Notes under the pieces: model-generated
Databases searched by the model: none
What the model was told of the DNA's origin: nothing
Seen by the model: the letters and a program-made list of their open reading frames with translations, nothing else
Position numbers and translations under genes: made by a program
From: Euperipatoides rowelli
Taxonomy: Eukaryota > Onychophora > Udeonychophora > Euonychophora > Peripatopsidae
NCBI GenBank assembly: GCA_003024985.2
Contig: PXIH01S0079100.1
Length of the DNA stretch: 14,389 nucleotides
Direction: 5' to 3' (one strand)
Shown: positions 1 through 9,019 of the stretch, in pieces
How positions within the stretch are numbered: position 1 is the stretch's first letter
Layout of the letters: the number at the start of each line of letters is the position of its first letter

Positions 1-256
1 ATTTTTGTGAATGTGGAAGTTCAAATTGAATTGTTTTATTCTCTTCTTTTTTATTCACATGTAAATATTTCATTAAGACTTGATTGTAAAGTTGCATTTT
101 CTCAAAAACAGGTAATGTTGTAGAATTTAAAATAGATATTTCTTGATCTAAAGATGTTGTTACCGGTAATGATGAGGGTAGTATACCCATAGGTTCATGA
201 GGAGGTTTCATCACACGTTGTAATTCATTTTCTTTAACGAGATACATTTTTTCCAT
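1..256 (-). CDS. Partial open frame of the viral gene cluster, unknown function (runs off left edge)
   Basis: I do not recognise the product. A reading frame opens at an ATG at 256-254, starts MEKMYLVKENELQRV, and stays free of stop codons for 85 codons to the window edge, so the 3' end is missing. It is hydrophilic, rich in Lys, Glu and Gln, with no membrane segment; a mid portion reads PVFEKMQLYNQVLMKYL and looks helical. Its start overlaps by one base the stop codon of the preceding small gene (TAATG at 258-254), the kind of packing seen in compact viral gene blocks. Its position after the packaging ATPase and a pX-like gene suggests another structural or assembly protein of a Polinton/adintovirus-like element; that is inference from position. 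A second in-frame Met at codon 4 is an alternative start. It is the only frame in the cluster with no visible lesion. Confidence 0.55.
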   Translation of the reverse strand, partial: MEKMYLVKENELQRVMKPPHEPMGILPSSLPVTTSLDQEISILNSTTLPVFEKMQLYNQVLMKYLHVNKKEENKTIQFELPHSQK

Positions 257-578
257 TATCTACTGGTGATTAGACTGATGAATGCAGGAATAAGACCGGC
301 TAAATGTCCTGGAAGAAATCTACCTTGTTTTATGAGTATTCACTTTTTAGTTTTGAGTGGTACTTTTTTCTAAGCTAATAGAAGTAAATTTTTTTTATGT
401 CTTTGCAAACGTTTCAGTTTTGTGGTGATAATTTTATATTTCCTCGAATAGCATTCAATGTGATTTCACTAATGATTTTTATTAAATCTAATGGAGCAGT
501 TTCAATCAATCATTTCCATTGCCTACCTTTCACACGACTAAGTAATTTTAAATACTGCACTCGTTTTTGCTGATCCAT
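256..578 (-). pseudogene. Broken small basic protein with hydrophobic C-terminus, adenovirus pX-like minor virion protein candidate
   Basis: The frame opens at ATG 578-576 (MDQQKRVQYLKLLSRVKG) inside the 3' end of the ATPase gene, in another frame. It meets a TGA near 512-510, remains readable beyond it, then shifts frame near 410-420. The second frame carries a strongly basic patch (LKRLQRHKK), two further stops, and a C-terminal tail reading GRFLPGHLAGLIPAFISLI that ends at TAA 258-256. A Lys/Arg-rich body followed by a Gly-Phe-Leu-Pro hydrophobic tail is the layout of small pX-like core or membrane-active virion proteins of adenoviruses and of Polinton/adintovirus elements. That family assignment is pattern-based and not certain. 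Its place immediately after the packaging ATPase supports it. At least three stops and one frameshift make it non-functional as it stands. It could instead be an unrelated short basic gene. Confidence 0.55.
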
Positions 579-1174
579 TTCTTACTGATATAAATAACAA
601 GGGTTTCTCCTGGAAGTACTCCTGACTGAAGTTGGAAGAGTTCTGATGTTGACAGGGCAAGATTGATCATTAAATACCTGTACTTTTTTGAAGTCGCATC
701 CTCATACAAATCTTAACATATTGAATATCACCAGGTCGGATTTGTGAGGCAAAAGTTAAAATTTGTGTTTTATCACAAAGATTTTTAAATAAGATAATGT
801 AATGAGAATTTAAACTAATGGTTCTTAAATCTTTAAAGTAAAGATTTTGTGTAATAACGATAATACTTAGATTTCTATGATGACTTCCTCTTGTAAATAA
901 TGTAGTAATGTGACTATCTTTACTACAACAATCCATTAAATAATCAAGTACAATTAAATGACATTCAGAAAATTGATCACTGTTACTAATTAACTGTTCA
1001 GGAATTCCTTGAATAAATTTAATTTTCGGATGATGAATTAATTCATTGTAAAGAGGTTGAGTTTGTGCATAACAAATAACTATTTTCATTAAAATAAGTT
1101 TCTTAAAAAAAGGTTTTCCCACTTCCTGTACTTCCACTCATTAAACAGGCAAACGGATGATGAAAAGAATTCAT
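548..1174 (-). pseudogene. A32/FtsK-HerA-like genome-packaging ATPase of a Polinton/adintovirus-like element, frame-broken
   Basis: The likely start is ATG 1174-1172 (MNSFHHPFACLM). A Walker A motif, GSTGSGKT, lies at 1135-1112. The frame then breaks at an A/T homopolymer (plus-strand A-run about 1104-1111). The second frame carries the Walker B-like strand LIVLDYLMD (about 960-934), the SIIVITQN sensor-type motif (about 867-844), and the block ISLNSHYIILFKN typical of this ATPase group. A second break near 690-700 leads to a third frame holding the C-terminal stretch YEDATSKKYRYLMINL and ending at TAA 550-548. About 209 codons in total is close to the usual size of these ATPases. In the family, ATP hydrolysis drives genome packaging into the capsid. 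The Walker B region reads LDYLMD, with Tyr where an acidic residue often follows the first Asp, possibly another decay mark. The next gene starts inside its 3' end. At least two frameshifts make it a pseudogene. Confidence 0.85.
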
Positions 1175-1980
1175 GCTAATAGTTTGATGTACTTCACTGA
1201 AATGAAACAAAAAATTACAATACCTAGAACTTTATAGGAAAAAATGAGTAAGTGTAATTTTTATTGAATAAACACACAGACACATTTATTAAACAAAAAA
1301 TAAAACTCTTTTGTGAAAATGTGGTGTCCCTAAAAAGGGTTGTTTGGGTTTTTGAGTACTTCTTAAAAAGAACAGGTTTTTTTCAATCTTCGCCAGTACC
1401 AGATATGATGCTTGTAGAGATTCAAACAGGAACTCAGCTTAACAGGAACTCAGCNNNNTTTCATGTTTCTATGATTTACAAGATGTTTACAATCTGTTTA
1501 GTGCAATATTTTTTTTTTTTTAAATAGAAAAGAACTAAATTTTCAAGTGCAAAGTATTCCAATTATATTTTTTATATTGTTAGTTCCTTTTTCTTATTAT
1601 CAAATATAAAGGTGACTCAATAATCATTATTTCTAATTAGATCATAAAAAGAACTATTATTTTGAAAATTATCTATTTGTTATTCTAGGTGACTTAAATA
1701 ATGATTTTACTGTGTCAGTGAATTTTAAATATTTGCAAGATACGATTGCAAATTAAAAAAAAAATAAAAACATTGAAAAAAAACTAGGCTATAAAAAAAA
1801 ATAACTAAAAGCATGCTGGTGGAATAAGAGCAATAATGAGGATTTTGAAAATAAATTAAAATTAACCAGGTTTTGTAATGTTTCATCATTTTTATCAGCC
1901 AGGGATTACTGATAATAATTCATAGCAAACTCATAATAATAAAATTATTATTACAAAAGAGTGAATGTATGGCAGATCTG
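1175..1980. other. AT-rich stretch without a recognisable gene; assembly gap at 1455-1458
   Basis: No protein homology is visible on either strand. The only open frame of note (1264-1527 plus) encodes a low-quality sequence that crosses the gap and does not look like a real protein. Just before the four unresolved bases, AACAGGAACTCAGC occurs twice in a row (about 1427-1454), suggesting a short tandem repeat that stalled the assembly. The remainder is A/T homopolymer-rich. Confidence 0.5.
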
Positions 1981-2583
1981 TATTAGCATTTAATCTTTAA
2001 TAAAGTGTTATATTGTATATGTATATGTGTATATGTTGTGTTCGGGCGTATAAGGTGGAAAAGCAGCCTAGGCTGATACTCCAACTTTCCCTGTATATTA
2101 CTGATACACACTCGAGAGGGTGGAATAAAGTTTTGGGTTCAGATAAAAGTTAACATCAGTTGCTCATCGATTCGTGTGGGAAAAATTTATTTTAAACCAA
2201 CAGCTTTTAGATCTTTGAGTGATAGGATCAAACTATGCAAGTCTATCATGAACTGTTGAACATCCTAACTAGCTTACAATGTTTGACATTATCCTTAGAT
2301 CTATCTAGCATCGTAAAAACACTTACAACCTTTATTCTGCTGCAGACTTGAACTCAGGAAACAACAAGTAATATTATAGAAAAATAATGATATAAAATAA
2401 AAAATGATCGGACCTACTTAAAAAAAATATCAAAGTGGAAATGATTGCAGGTAACAAAAGTTTAGTAAAAGTTTATTTAAGTGTAGCCAATTTAGGAGTT
2501 AAGACAATACCAATTGTTTAGAAAGTCTTGAATATATTAAGCGGCTGGGAAAGCCTATAGCCTATCATCCGTCATCAAGTCTA
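1981..2583. other. Gene-free stretch with a more GC-balanced, repeat-like patch (2040-2340)
   Basis: After a TATATGTATATGTG microsatellite (about 2013-2035) the composition changes to a more balanced patch running to about 2340. I see no open frame or RNA gene in it. The phrase TGGAATAAAGTT at about 2121 recurs many times in the tandem array downstream (2693-3395), so part of this patch may be related to that array or to the same repeat family. It could be a piece of a dispersed transposable element, but I cannot identify which. Confidence 0.3.
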
Positions 2584-2645
2584 TTAACCCTGTGGTAATC
2601 ACGGTCGTAAAGTTACACGGGTAGTCGCGGTGTATCTGTGAGATA
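2584..2645 (+). mobile_element. Candidate piggyBac-like left end: TTAA, CCCTG terminus and GTATCTGTGAGATA subterminal palindrome
   Basis: TTAA at 2584-2587 is followed by CCCTGTGGTAATCACGG (2588-2604) and by GTATCTGTGAGATA (2632-2645), whose arms GTATCT and AGATA(C) are complementary. The mirror arrangement lies at 5327-5361. piggyBac-family elements insert at TTAA and have short terminal inverted repeats beginning with CC. The match between the two 17-base ends is 13 of 17. No transposase is visible, so this is an end or a non-autonomous fragment at best. The pairing of the two ends is inference. Confidence 0.45.
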
Positions 2646-2692
2646 ACATGTGTTTATTTCAAGATAAAATAGACTTTTTATATATCATTTNA

Positions 2693-3395
2693 TGAAGTGG
2701 AATAAAGTTAATAACTGTTAACTTTAAATAGGCTAAGTGGAATAAAGTTAATGACTGTTACCTTTGTAATGTATAAAAATAAACTTAATAACTTTTAACT
2801 TTGTAATGTAAAAAAAAGTTAACTTTGTATTGGAATTAAAAAATTATATGGAAAGAATGTATACTACCACCACCATTGGATTTTATAAGTGTAATAAAAA
2901 ATGCATACCACCACAGGATTATATGAGTGTAATAAAAAATATTAAAAAAGATGAGAATTAGAGTAAAGGAAATTTAAAAGGTTCAAATCTAGCTGTATAT
3001 GAATAGGACATATCCCCTACATCTTATAAAAAGTATGAGATACAATAAAAATAAAAAAATTCATAAGTACAATTTAGTATACTTTATTTTAAAAGTACAC
3101 AAATGGAATAAAGTTAATAACTGTCAACTTTGTAATGTATTAAAAAAATGTTAATAACTGTTAACTTTGTAATGTATAAAAATAAAGTTAATAACTTAAC
3201 TTTGATGAAGTGGAATAAAAAAAAGTTAATAACTGTTAACTTTGTAATGTATAAAAAAGTTAATGACTGTTAACTTTGATGAAGTGAAGTGGAATAAAAA
3301 AAATAAAAAGTTAACTGTTAACTTTGAATAACTGTTAATTTTGTAATGTATAAAAAAGTTAATAACTGTTAACTTTGATGAAGCGAAATAAGAAT
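2693..3395. repeat. Degenerate tandem repeat array with GTTAATAACTGTTAACTTTGTAATG core
   Basis: At least nine imperfect copies of a unit of roughly 35 to 60 bases are visible. Recurrent pieces are ATGAAGTGGAATAAA, AGTTAATAACTGTTAAC and TTTGTAATGTATAAAAA. The core GTTAA...TTAAC is itself palindromic, so each unit can form a small hairpin. A block without the repeat (about 2830-3095) separates an upstream cluster from a denser downstream one (3105-3395). The array sits just inside the candidate TTAA end at 2584 and downstream of the polymerase gene. An unresolved base at 2691 marks its start. It may be subterminal repeat DNA of a transposon or an ordinary minisatellite. Confidence 0.8.
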
Positions 3396-3606
3396 TAAAA
3401 TAATGTCTAACTCAAATTCTTAAAAACCATTCTAGGGGCAATTTAGAATAATAGCTATTTTTTACATCCCTTTTTTTTGTTAGAAAATCAACAAGAATTT
3501 GGACTTTTACATTAATCAAGAATCTTTCATGATTCTTATAAAAAAAGTTTACAAGACTATAACTTGTATTATAAAAGAAATTATAAAGAAAAAATAATGA
3601 AACATA

Positions 3607-5290
3607 TTTTATCGGATTTTTAAGAATGTAATGTCCATAGCTGAGACACATAATACCATCTGGTAAAATATATTTATTGTCGTCTAGAGGACAAAGAGCT
3701 TTCTTACAATTTTTATAAGTGAAGAGTTAGTTCTATCCGATTTTATAGTAACTACATTTTAGTAGTTAACTATTTTAGTAATAGTGTATGCTACTTTATT
3801 TACATAAATCTTATTCCTCAATCCAATGAACTATGTCATGATTTCTCCTTTATTCTCATCCTTCATAAGGCCAAGTACTAAACGATTCAATCCAGGGGTA
3901 ATGTTGCACATATTATTTATTGGATAATTTGCAGTATCAAAGTGTTTACTAAATTCAGGATCGGTCATGTCATGATACACAATCTTTGTACATATTTGAT
4001 ACTGAAAGGAGTCTGTATCATGATAGAGGACCTTTAGTTTCCTTTGATATTTAGATACCATCACATTGTAATGGAAACCATAGACTTTGAATTTACTCAA
4101 GTCTAAGATTGCCAATCCAACGTAAATGGGTTTATTAAAAATAATTCCTTCTCCGTAAAGATGTAAAGGGGCCAGACTTTCGGCAAAAATAGTTGTTGAT
4201 TTAAAGCTGGCTTTAGAAATTTTTAAGGCTCTTAAATGACCCACACAAGACTATATTTTGTTGGTTACATACAGATTCCATAGTCTGACAGAATTGTTCA
4301 TTAATTTGTATAAATCTCTTCCGAAATTTTCAGTGGCATTCTGTCTTAATTTAGTGTTGAGAACAATATATGATTTCAACCAGGGTCGTTGGAAGAAGCA
4401 AACACATTGAGTACTTTATTAAGTACAAGACAGAGCTATAAATACAACTGTAGAGTTCTATAATGAACTACATATTTCCTTTTAGGATTCAGTGTAGTTA
4501 ACATTTTTTAAACTCTACTAGGTCTATAGTTATTACCTAAATAGGGTGATACCNAGTTCTTATCCACTACCTCACTAAATGGAGCTAGTGGGAACTCATT
4601 ATGAGGATCATGAAGTTCATCTGGGTAATCTAAGTCTACTTCTAAGATGTAGCCTGAATCTGCATNTTTAGGATGAATTAAAAAATCAATAGTAACAATC
4701 TCATCATCAGTCAACCACACAAAATTATTTAAGGGGAGGGGTTGGGTCATTGACCAGCAATATAAGTTATTGACATCAAAATATAGCAAATAACTTATAT
4801 CCTGGTCCTTATCATAGTTGAGCATGTAAAGGTTGTTTGCTTTTGCGTAGTGGTGGGACACTTGGGATATGCTGCCATATATCCCACGTTTGATGAACAT
4901 GATCATGTCATACTCTTGTAATAATTGTAACTCGACTTCAGTATACTTTAACATACTACTCCAAGATAATCCTGGAGAGGCAAAGAAGTGGGCTTAAGAT
5001 GCTTTTGGCAGGACAGTCGAAACTGCTCGAAAATATCTTCTAAAATTAAAATGTCACATTTTAAATACAAATCATTATACTCACCTAATGTCTGTAGATT
5101 AAATTTATCCCAGACATTACATGCATGATTTATCTGATGCCCACTGAAATGTGGGTGTCGGATAAATCCGAATAGAATTTATTCTGAGGCGGTAACTGTC
5201 GTTCTAAATACTGATCCATATGGTCGATATATTGGTATGGAAAAACTCCCTTTCTTAACCTTTGAGCGGTCGCGCTGTCGTAAATCTTAC
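3607..5290 (-). pseudogene. C-terminal half (exo III, palm, fingers, thumb) of a broken protein-primed-type family B DNA polymerase
   Basis: This is the polymerase half of a Polinton/adintovirus-type PolB, read on the minus strand through several frames. In order: a start block with RKGVFPYQYIDHMDQYL (about 5250-5200); exonuclease motif III YLKCD (5067-5053); motif A DVNNLYCW (4777-4754), with the metal-binding Asp; WLKSYIVLNTKLRQNATENF and the motif B-like DLYKLMNNSV (about 4372-4287); motif C YHDTDSF (about 4025-4005), with the paired Asp residues; a block FIGLRNKIYVNKVAY (3830-3786); and the C-terminal DDNKYILPDGIM and GHYIL near 3690-3620. Lesions include frameshifts near 5135, near 4970 and between 3760 and 3725. 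Stops lie near 4439 and 4419, at 3833-3831 and at 3761-3759, and two n bases at 4554 and 4666. Catalytic residues are still recognisable, so decay is moderate. Family function: replication of the linear element genome from a protein primer. The N-terminal half lies at 8232-9893. Confidence 0.9.
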
Positions 5291-5326
5291 ANATTAGCTA
5301 GAAATTAATTTTTAAAGGTGCAATGT

Positions 5327-5361
5327 GTATCTCACAGATACCATGACTACTGCAGGGTTAA
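5327..5361 (-). mobile_element. Candidate piggyBac-like right end: GTATCTCACAGATAC palindrome, CAGGG terminus and TTAA
   Basis: Read on the minus strand from 5361: TTAA, then CCCTGCAGTAGTCATGG, then GTATCTGTGAGATAC. This mirrors the arrangement at 2584-2645. The two ends point towards each other, as terminal inverted repeats should, and would bound a 2,770-base segment. That segment contains the polymerase C-terminal half and the tandem array. The right end lies only about 35 bases beyond the point where polymerase homology stops (5290), so it is tied to the break in that gene. It could also be a small end fragment left by a separate insertion. Confidence 0.45.
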
Positions 5362-6556
5362 TCAAGACAAGGTAAATACGATGACAAACTCTGATTTTAT
5401 ATTGGACTGTTAATACTGGAATTTTTGAAGTTAGCTTAATATAAATATGGTGAAATGTTTATATAAAAAGGTGGTACTCCGACTACAGAAATTATTGTTT
5501 AGCCACTCATGTTTATTGAATAATTTATTTGCTTTTCAATTTTGACAGTCATATTATTTTATTAGAGATTTAAATTGATCGAAAAGAGATGAAAAGTTTT
5601 ACAATACATATTTCTTTAAGGTTTAAGTTATAATAAAGAATTGACTATATTAAACAAAATTAGAGTAGAACAAATTAATAAATCGTAAGTATGAATTAAG
5701 AAATAATACTGTCTAAACATCCTAACTAATTATATATAAAAACATTATATACAAAAATGACCCCTATCTCACATACAAAAAATAGAAAATAAAAAAAAGG
5801 AATTATGCTTTGCTCATGAAATTTCCAAATTGCATATAAAAATTGACTTACTTTTAAAATTGTTTAGAGGATGGTGGGTACAGTCAGGGAGGTCATGTCT
5901 AGTTAGTAGGGAAATGTATCTTCAGCTTGAAATTGGGAAGAATTATTTTTTTGTAGAAACATTGGTAATTTCACAAAGATTAAGTTACATAAAATAAGCT
6001 ATTGGAATGGGAACGCATTATGTATAGTGTTCAATCCAAGAATTTTTAAAAACGCTAGGGGTGTACGTTGGGTTAGATGTCAGAATGCGGTGTGAGAAAT
6101 GCATGAAAAATATTTCCGTTATTTTTTATTGACACTAACAAGCTACGTAGTTGATGACTTGACTGATAGGAATATTCTACTTACAGGTGGATGGAAGGAT
6201 GATTAGAGTTCATGAAATTAAATTGACTGAAAATTGGTTTGTTTCTTGGATTGAATTAAATTTTTAAAATTAAAGTTCAGGAAAAAGCTGGAATCATGAA
6301 ATTGAAAGTTCTTTGATTGATTGGAAATGGAATTCTGATTAAAAATTAATATCGATTAAAACTGTTGATCTTCTGCTTGACAAATAGAATAGACTGTTAG
6401 TAGTGACACAGTTTATCTACAGGATCGTAGATATTTCTACTGGCTTCTTTCTGATTTTCTCATCTTCATCTCCTCAATCAGATCATTGAAGATTAGAGTC
6501 GGCAATCCGTTGGAGAGACTGGGAAAGGGCTGAATGTGTGGCGTACCTGTCCTCAA

Positions 6557-6742
6557 TTACTCTAGTGCGATGAGTGCCATCATGAATTTTTCTTCTTCTG
6601 TGAAACTCCGTTCTTCTTGTGGCATATTTGTTTTGAATAAAAATTCAATTTGACTTGAATTGAAATTGATTTTTGAATTTGATACAAAGTGATTAGAATG
6701 GACATTATATGAAATAAACTTAATCTTGGATGGTGGAGCCAC
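6557..6742 (-). CDS. Short open frame of unknown nature inside the insertion
   Basis: A 61-codon frame has a compositionally varied C-terminus with PQEERSFTEEEKFMMALIALE, which looks more protein-like than its neighbours. Codons after its stop remain open in the same frame for about 40 more. I recognise no family. It could be a relic of a transposon or host gene, or chance. There is no promoter, splice-site or neighbour evidence to support expression. Confidence 0.15.
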   Translation of the reverse strand: MAPPSKIKFISYNVHSNHFVSNSKINFNSSQIEFLFKTNMPQEERSFTEEEKFMMALIALE

Positions 6743-6749
6743 TTGGAAG

Positions 6750-6930
6750 AAAAATCAACTTGCAGTATATCTATATATTAATACGTGAAGGGAAAACTTT
6801 GGATCCCTTTTTAAGCATATTGGGTGCACGGAGCAGTGTGAGATTTGGTAGAGTTAAAGTTTATGTGGAGAGGGAGTGCAATGAGCTAAAATTTAGAAAA
6901 AAACTTAAAACATTCATTGTTTAGCGTTGT
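6750..6930 (+). repeat. Stretch resembling a dispersed invertebrate repeat
   Basis: The segment around ATATTAATACGTGAAGGG and the following AAAACTTTGGATCCCTTTTT resembles, from memory, a family of short repeats scattered through arthropod and other invertebrate genomes. A 64-codon plus-strand frame (6730-6924) crosses it but is best read as non-coding repeat sequence. The identification is a recollection without alignment and should be treated as tentative. Confidence 0.3.
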
Positions 6931-8149
6931 GGCGGCTTTTTACAAAGGAAATTTTTTTATTGGTCGAATTTCGACCCACACTGGATTACTAGTAAATATT
7001 ATTTCTCTAGATTTTATTCTTGAGAACTGGTAAGTTATAGTGAAAATTTGCTAAGTTTTTGATCGTTGAATTATTTGCAGTGACTTGATAAATTTAATTT
7101 GATAGAGAAAAATACGTGATATACTAGTTAATGACAGGACTACTACTCTTTCCTAATATAGACCATAGAATAAATAGGTTCTGTTCAGCATTCTTCTAAT
7201 CCTGAATTACTTTCATTTAACTGTCTCCTCTTTGCTAGGTATATGTTAAATAACTTGCGTTGACTTCTCCCTCTCCTCTTCCTACACTTCTCCTCTTAGC
7301 TAGGCGTTAAAGTTAGTTGGAGTCAGGAGTGAGTGAAAAAATTGTCTCACAAATTTTCGGAAAAATATTATTGAGATAATGAGCCTCAGAACACAGTTCC
7401 GAGAAATTTTACAGTAAGAAAGGGGGGGGGGGTACAAAACTTAGGTCCTTTTGAGTAACTTGGCTAAATCTTATTTGTTGTAGTATTATGAATACTGGAA
7501 AATTTACTTGTAAATATTAAAATTTAAATATTCTAGAAAACTGATGAAGCAAGTGAATGTAGTTGAAATAAATCTCTGAAGTGTAAATTGTTGAACAAAG
7601 GTACTCATAAAAATGTACAATATGATTAGCTGACTGGTAGGAGATCAAAATGGACTTCAAAGCTAGGTGATTAGAGTAGGTGAAAAATTATAGTCGAGAA
7701 GGGATATAGTGAATAGCTGTCAGGATATGGAGTACAATATAATAAATGCTAACTAAGAAATATTTCATGGCAAATGCATTCACAATTTATAAAAAAAAAT
7801 GAATCAAATAAGCAAGATAATATTTCAATGAGCAAAGTCAACCCAACAATTAAAACTGGAATTTGATATTTGAATTTATTAATATTAATTTAACATGACA
7901 TAATGTTTATAAGTTTATTTAGTTTCTTTTAATTGAATTGATTTTAAAAAAAAATATTAGGATGACCCAGATCTGAAATCACCATTTCCTTCTTGTATTT
8001 AATTAAGCATAACATTGGCCAATAATAACATTGATTTCAAGAACAAGGTGTAGAGACTTTAAAGCCAGCATCCTTGGAGAAATGCTATATCCTCAATCTT
8101 AAAAAAATTCAGTTTTGCTTACAAATATAAATACAAATACAAATATGTC

Positions 8150-8184
8150 GGACAACAACAGACTATAGTCCAGCGAGGTTGTCC
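8150..8184. repeat. Short inverted repeat with internal GACTATAGTC palindrome
   Basis: GGACAAC (8150-8156) and GTTGTCC (8178-8184) are exact inverted copies, and between them lies the perfect 10-base palindrome GACTATAGTC (8161-8170). It sits about 50 bases inside the right boundary of the insertion in the polymerase gene and next to an unresolved base at 8206. It could be part of a transposon terminus. No matching copy is apparent near the left boundary. Confidence 0.4.
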
Positions 8185-8520
8185 CTAGTCCTAATCTTTT
8201 TTTTTNTTAAAATAAAGCTATGTGTAGCCTTGTTAGGGAAATTTCATTTTGTGATCTTGAATTGTTTTGGATCTAATCTTTCAGGCAAGCTAGCTAAGCT
8301 GGAAAGTAGAAACCTATAACTATCCAAGAATCGTAAAAATACTTTTTTACCATCATTACACACAACTTCTTTACTTAATGAAATGTATATCTCCTCGGTT
8401 TGAGGGATTATAGATAGTTCTCCAGGATACTTGGTTAATGATTTCACAAAAAGATGGGCATCATATTTAGAATAATTATGGAAAATCACAGGTATGAATT
8501 TTGGTTACTTATATCATAAG

Positions 8521-8624
8521 TTGCAAGTATTACAAAGCGGTCCCCGATACTCCCCTGAGATATGATCATGAGCTCTAACTTTATAATCTGTCATCAGATA
8601 AAACTCACATTCACAAAGGTAACA
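8521..8624 (-). other. Endonuclease VII-like (His-Me/HNH) Cys-His finger within the polymerase N-terminal half
   Basis: Within the PolB reading frame lie CYLC (8624-8613), then RAHDHISGEYRGPLC and CNTCNL (down to 8517). Two Cys pairs flanking a D-H-x-x-G-x-Y-R-G core is the layout of the recombination endonuclease VII group of zinc-stabilised His-Me finger nucleases. In PolB proteins of this element group it sits just before the exonuclease domain. The four Cys and the central DH are intact here, although a stop codon follows immediately. Confidence 0.75.
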
Positions 8625-9019
8625 ATGACTAATATTGTCAAAGTCCGCTTGTTGTTTCTTGCTTATATTCCTTTGTACAATTATTTTCATATACTCATAG
8701 TATATATATGCTGAGCGTCTTTATAGAGATTATCAATAAAATGACTGTGTGCTTCTTTACCCCTCTATTAAACTAATTTTTCTTTAGATCTAGGATCTTT
8801 TTTAAATTATTTTTGATTTTAGTACGTATTTTTAATATAATAAGCATATGATGTACATAGGGATATGTTTATGAAGTATATTGGGGTCTGTGGATTTCTC
8901 AAGCAGGCATTCAAAATCAGCTTAAATAACAAAAGGAACGTTATGACAATGCTTGTATTCTTTAAATTTTAATATATTACTTTCATCATTTGGGAGCACT
9001 ATGTGCACAGTTTTATTTT
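8625..9019 (-). other. Degraded polymerase linker between N-domain and Cys/His finger
   Basis: On the minus strand YYEYMKIIVQRNISKKQQADF (about 8710-8645) leads into the finger and looks like decayed coding sequence with several basic residues. The 8760-9019 part is AT-rich and in pieces. I see no independent gene, so it is best read as the eroded middle of the same polymerase gene. Confidence 0.4.

Larger units (their letters stand above)
5291..8231. mobile_element. 2.9 kb insertion splitting the DNA polymerase gene between exonuclease motifs II and III
   Basis: Polymerase coding similarity stops near 8232 on one side and resumes near 5290 on the other, both on the minus strand and in the correct order, so the sequence between is an insertion or composite of insertions. 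It contains no frame that I recognise as a transposase, reverse transcriptase or host gene. Visible content is a TTAA-type end at 5327-5361, a G-run at 7421-7432, a dispersed-repeat-like stretch (about 6750-6930), and a short inverted repeat at 8150-8184 close to the right boundary. Single unresolved bases at 5292 and 8206 lie close to the two boundaries. The long gene-free parts 5365-6550 and 6930-8140 are plain AT-rich DNA in which I see nothing else. Confidence 0.6.

Noticed and set aside
1264-1527. Plus-strand open frame of 87 codons
   Set aside because: It crosses an assembly gap, contains a short duplicated phrase and ends in a poly-Phe run from a T homopolymer. No family features.
2693-3395. 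Origin of replication or viral terminal repeat
   Set aside because: Repeats are degenerate and internal to the locus; no matching terminal copy is present in the window to support that role.
3412-3651. Minus-strand frame of 79 codons as an independent gene
   Set aside because: Only its first 15 or so residues are meaningful, and they are the conserved tail of the polymerase. The rest is read-through into AT-rich DNA.
6730-6924. Plus-strand frame of 64 codons as a protein gene
   Set aside because: The nucleotide sequence looks like a dispersed repeat and the translation shows no domain.
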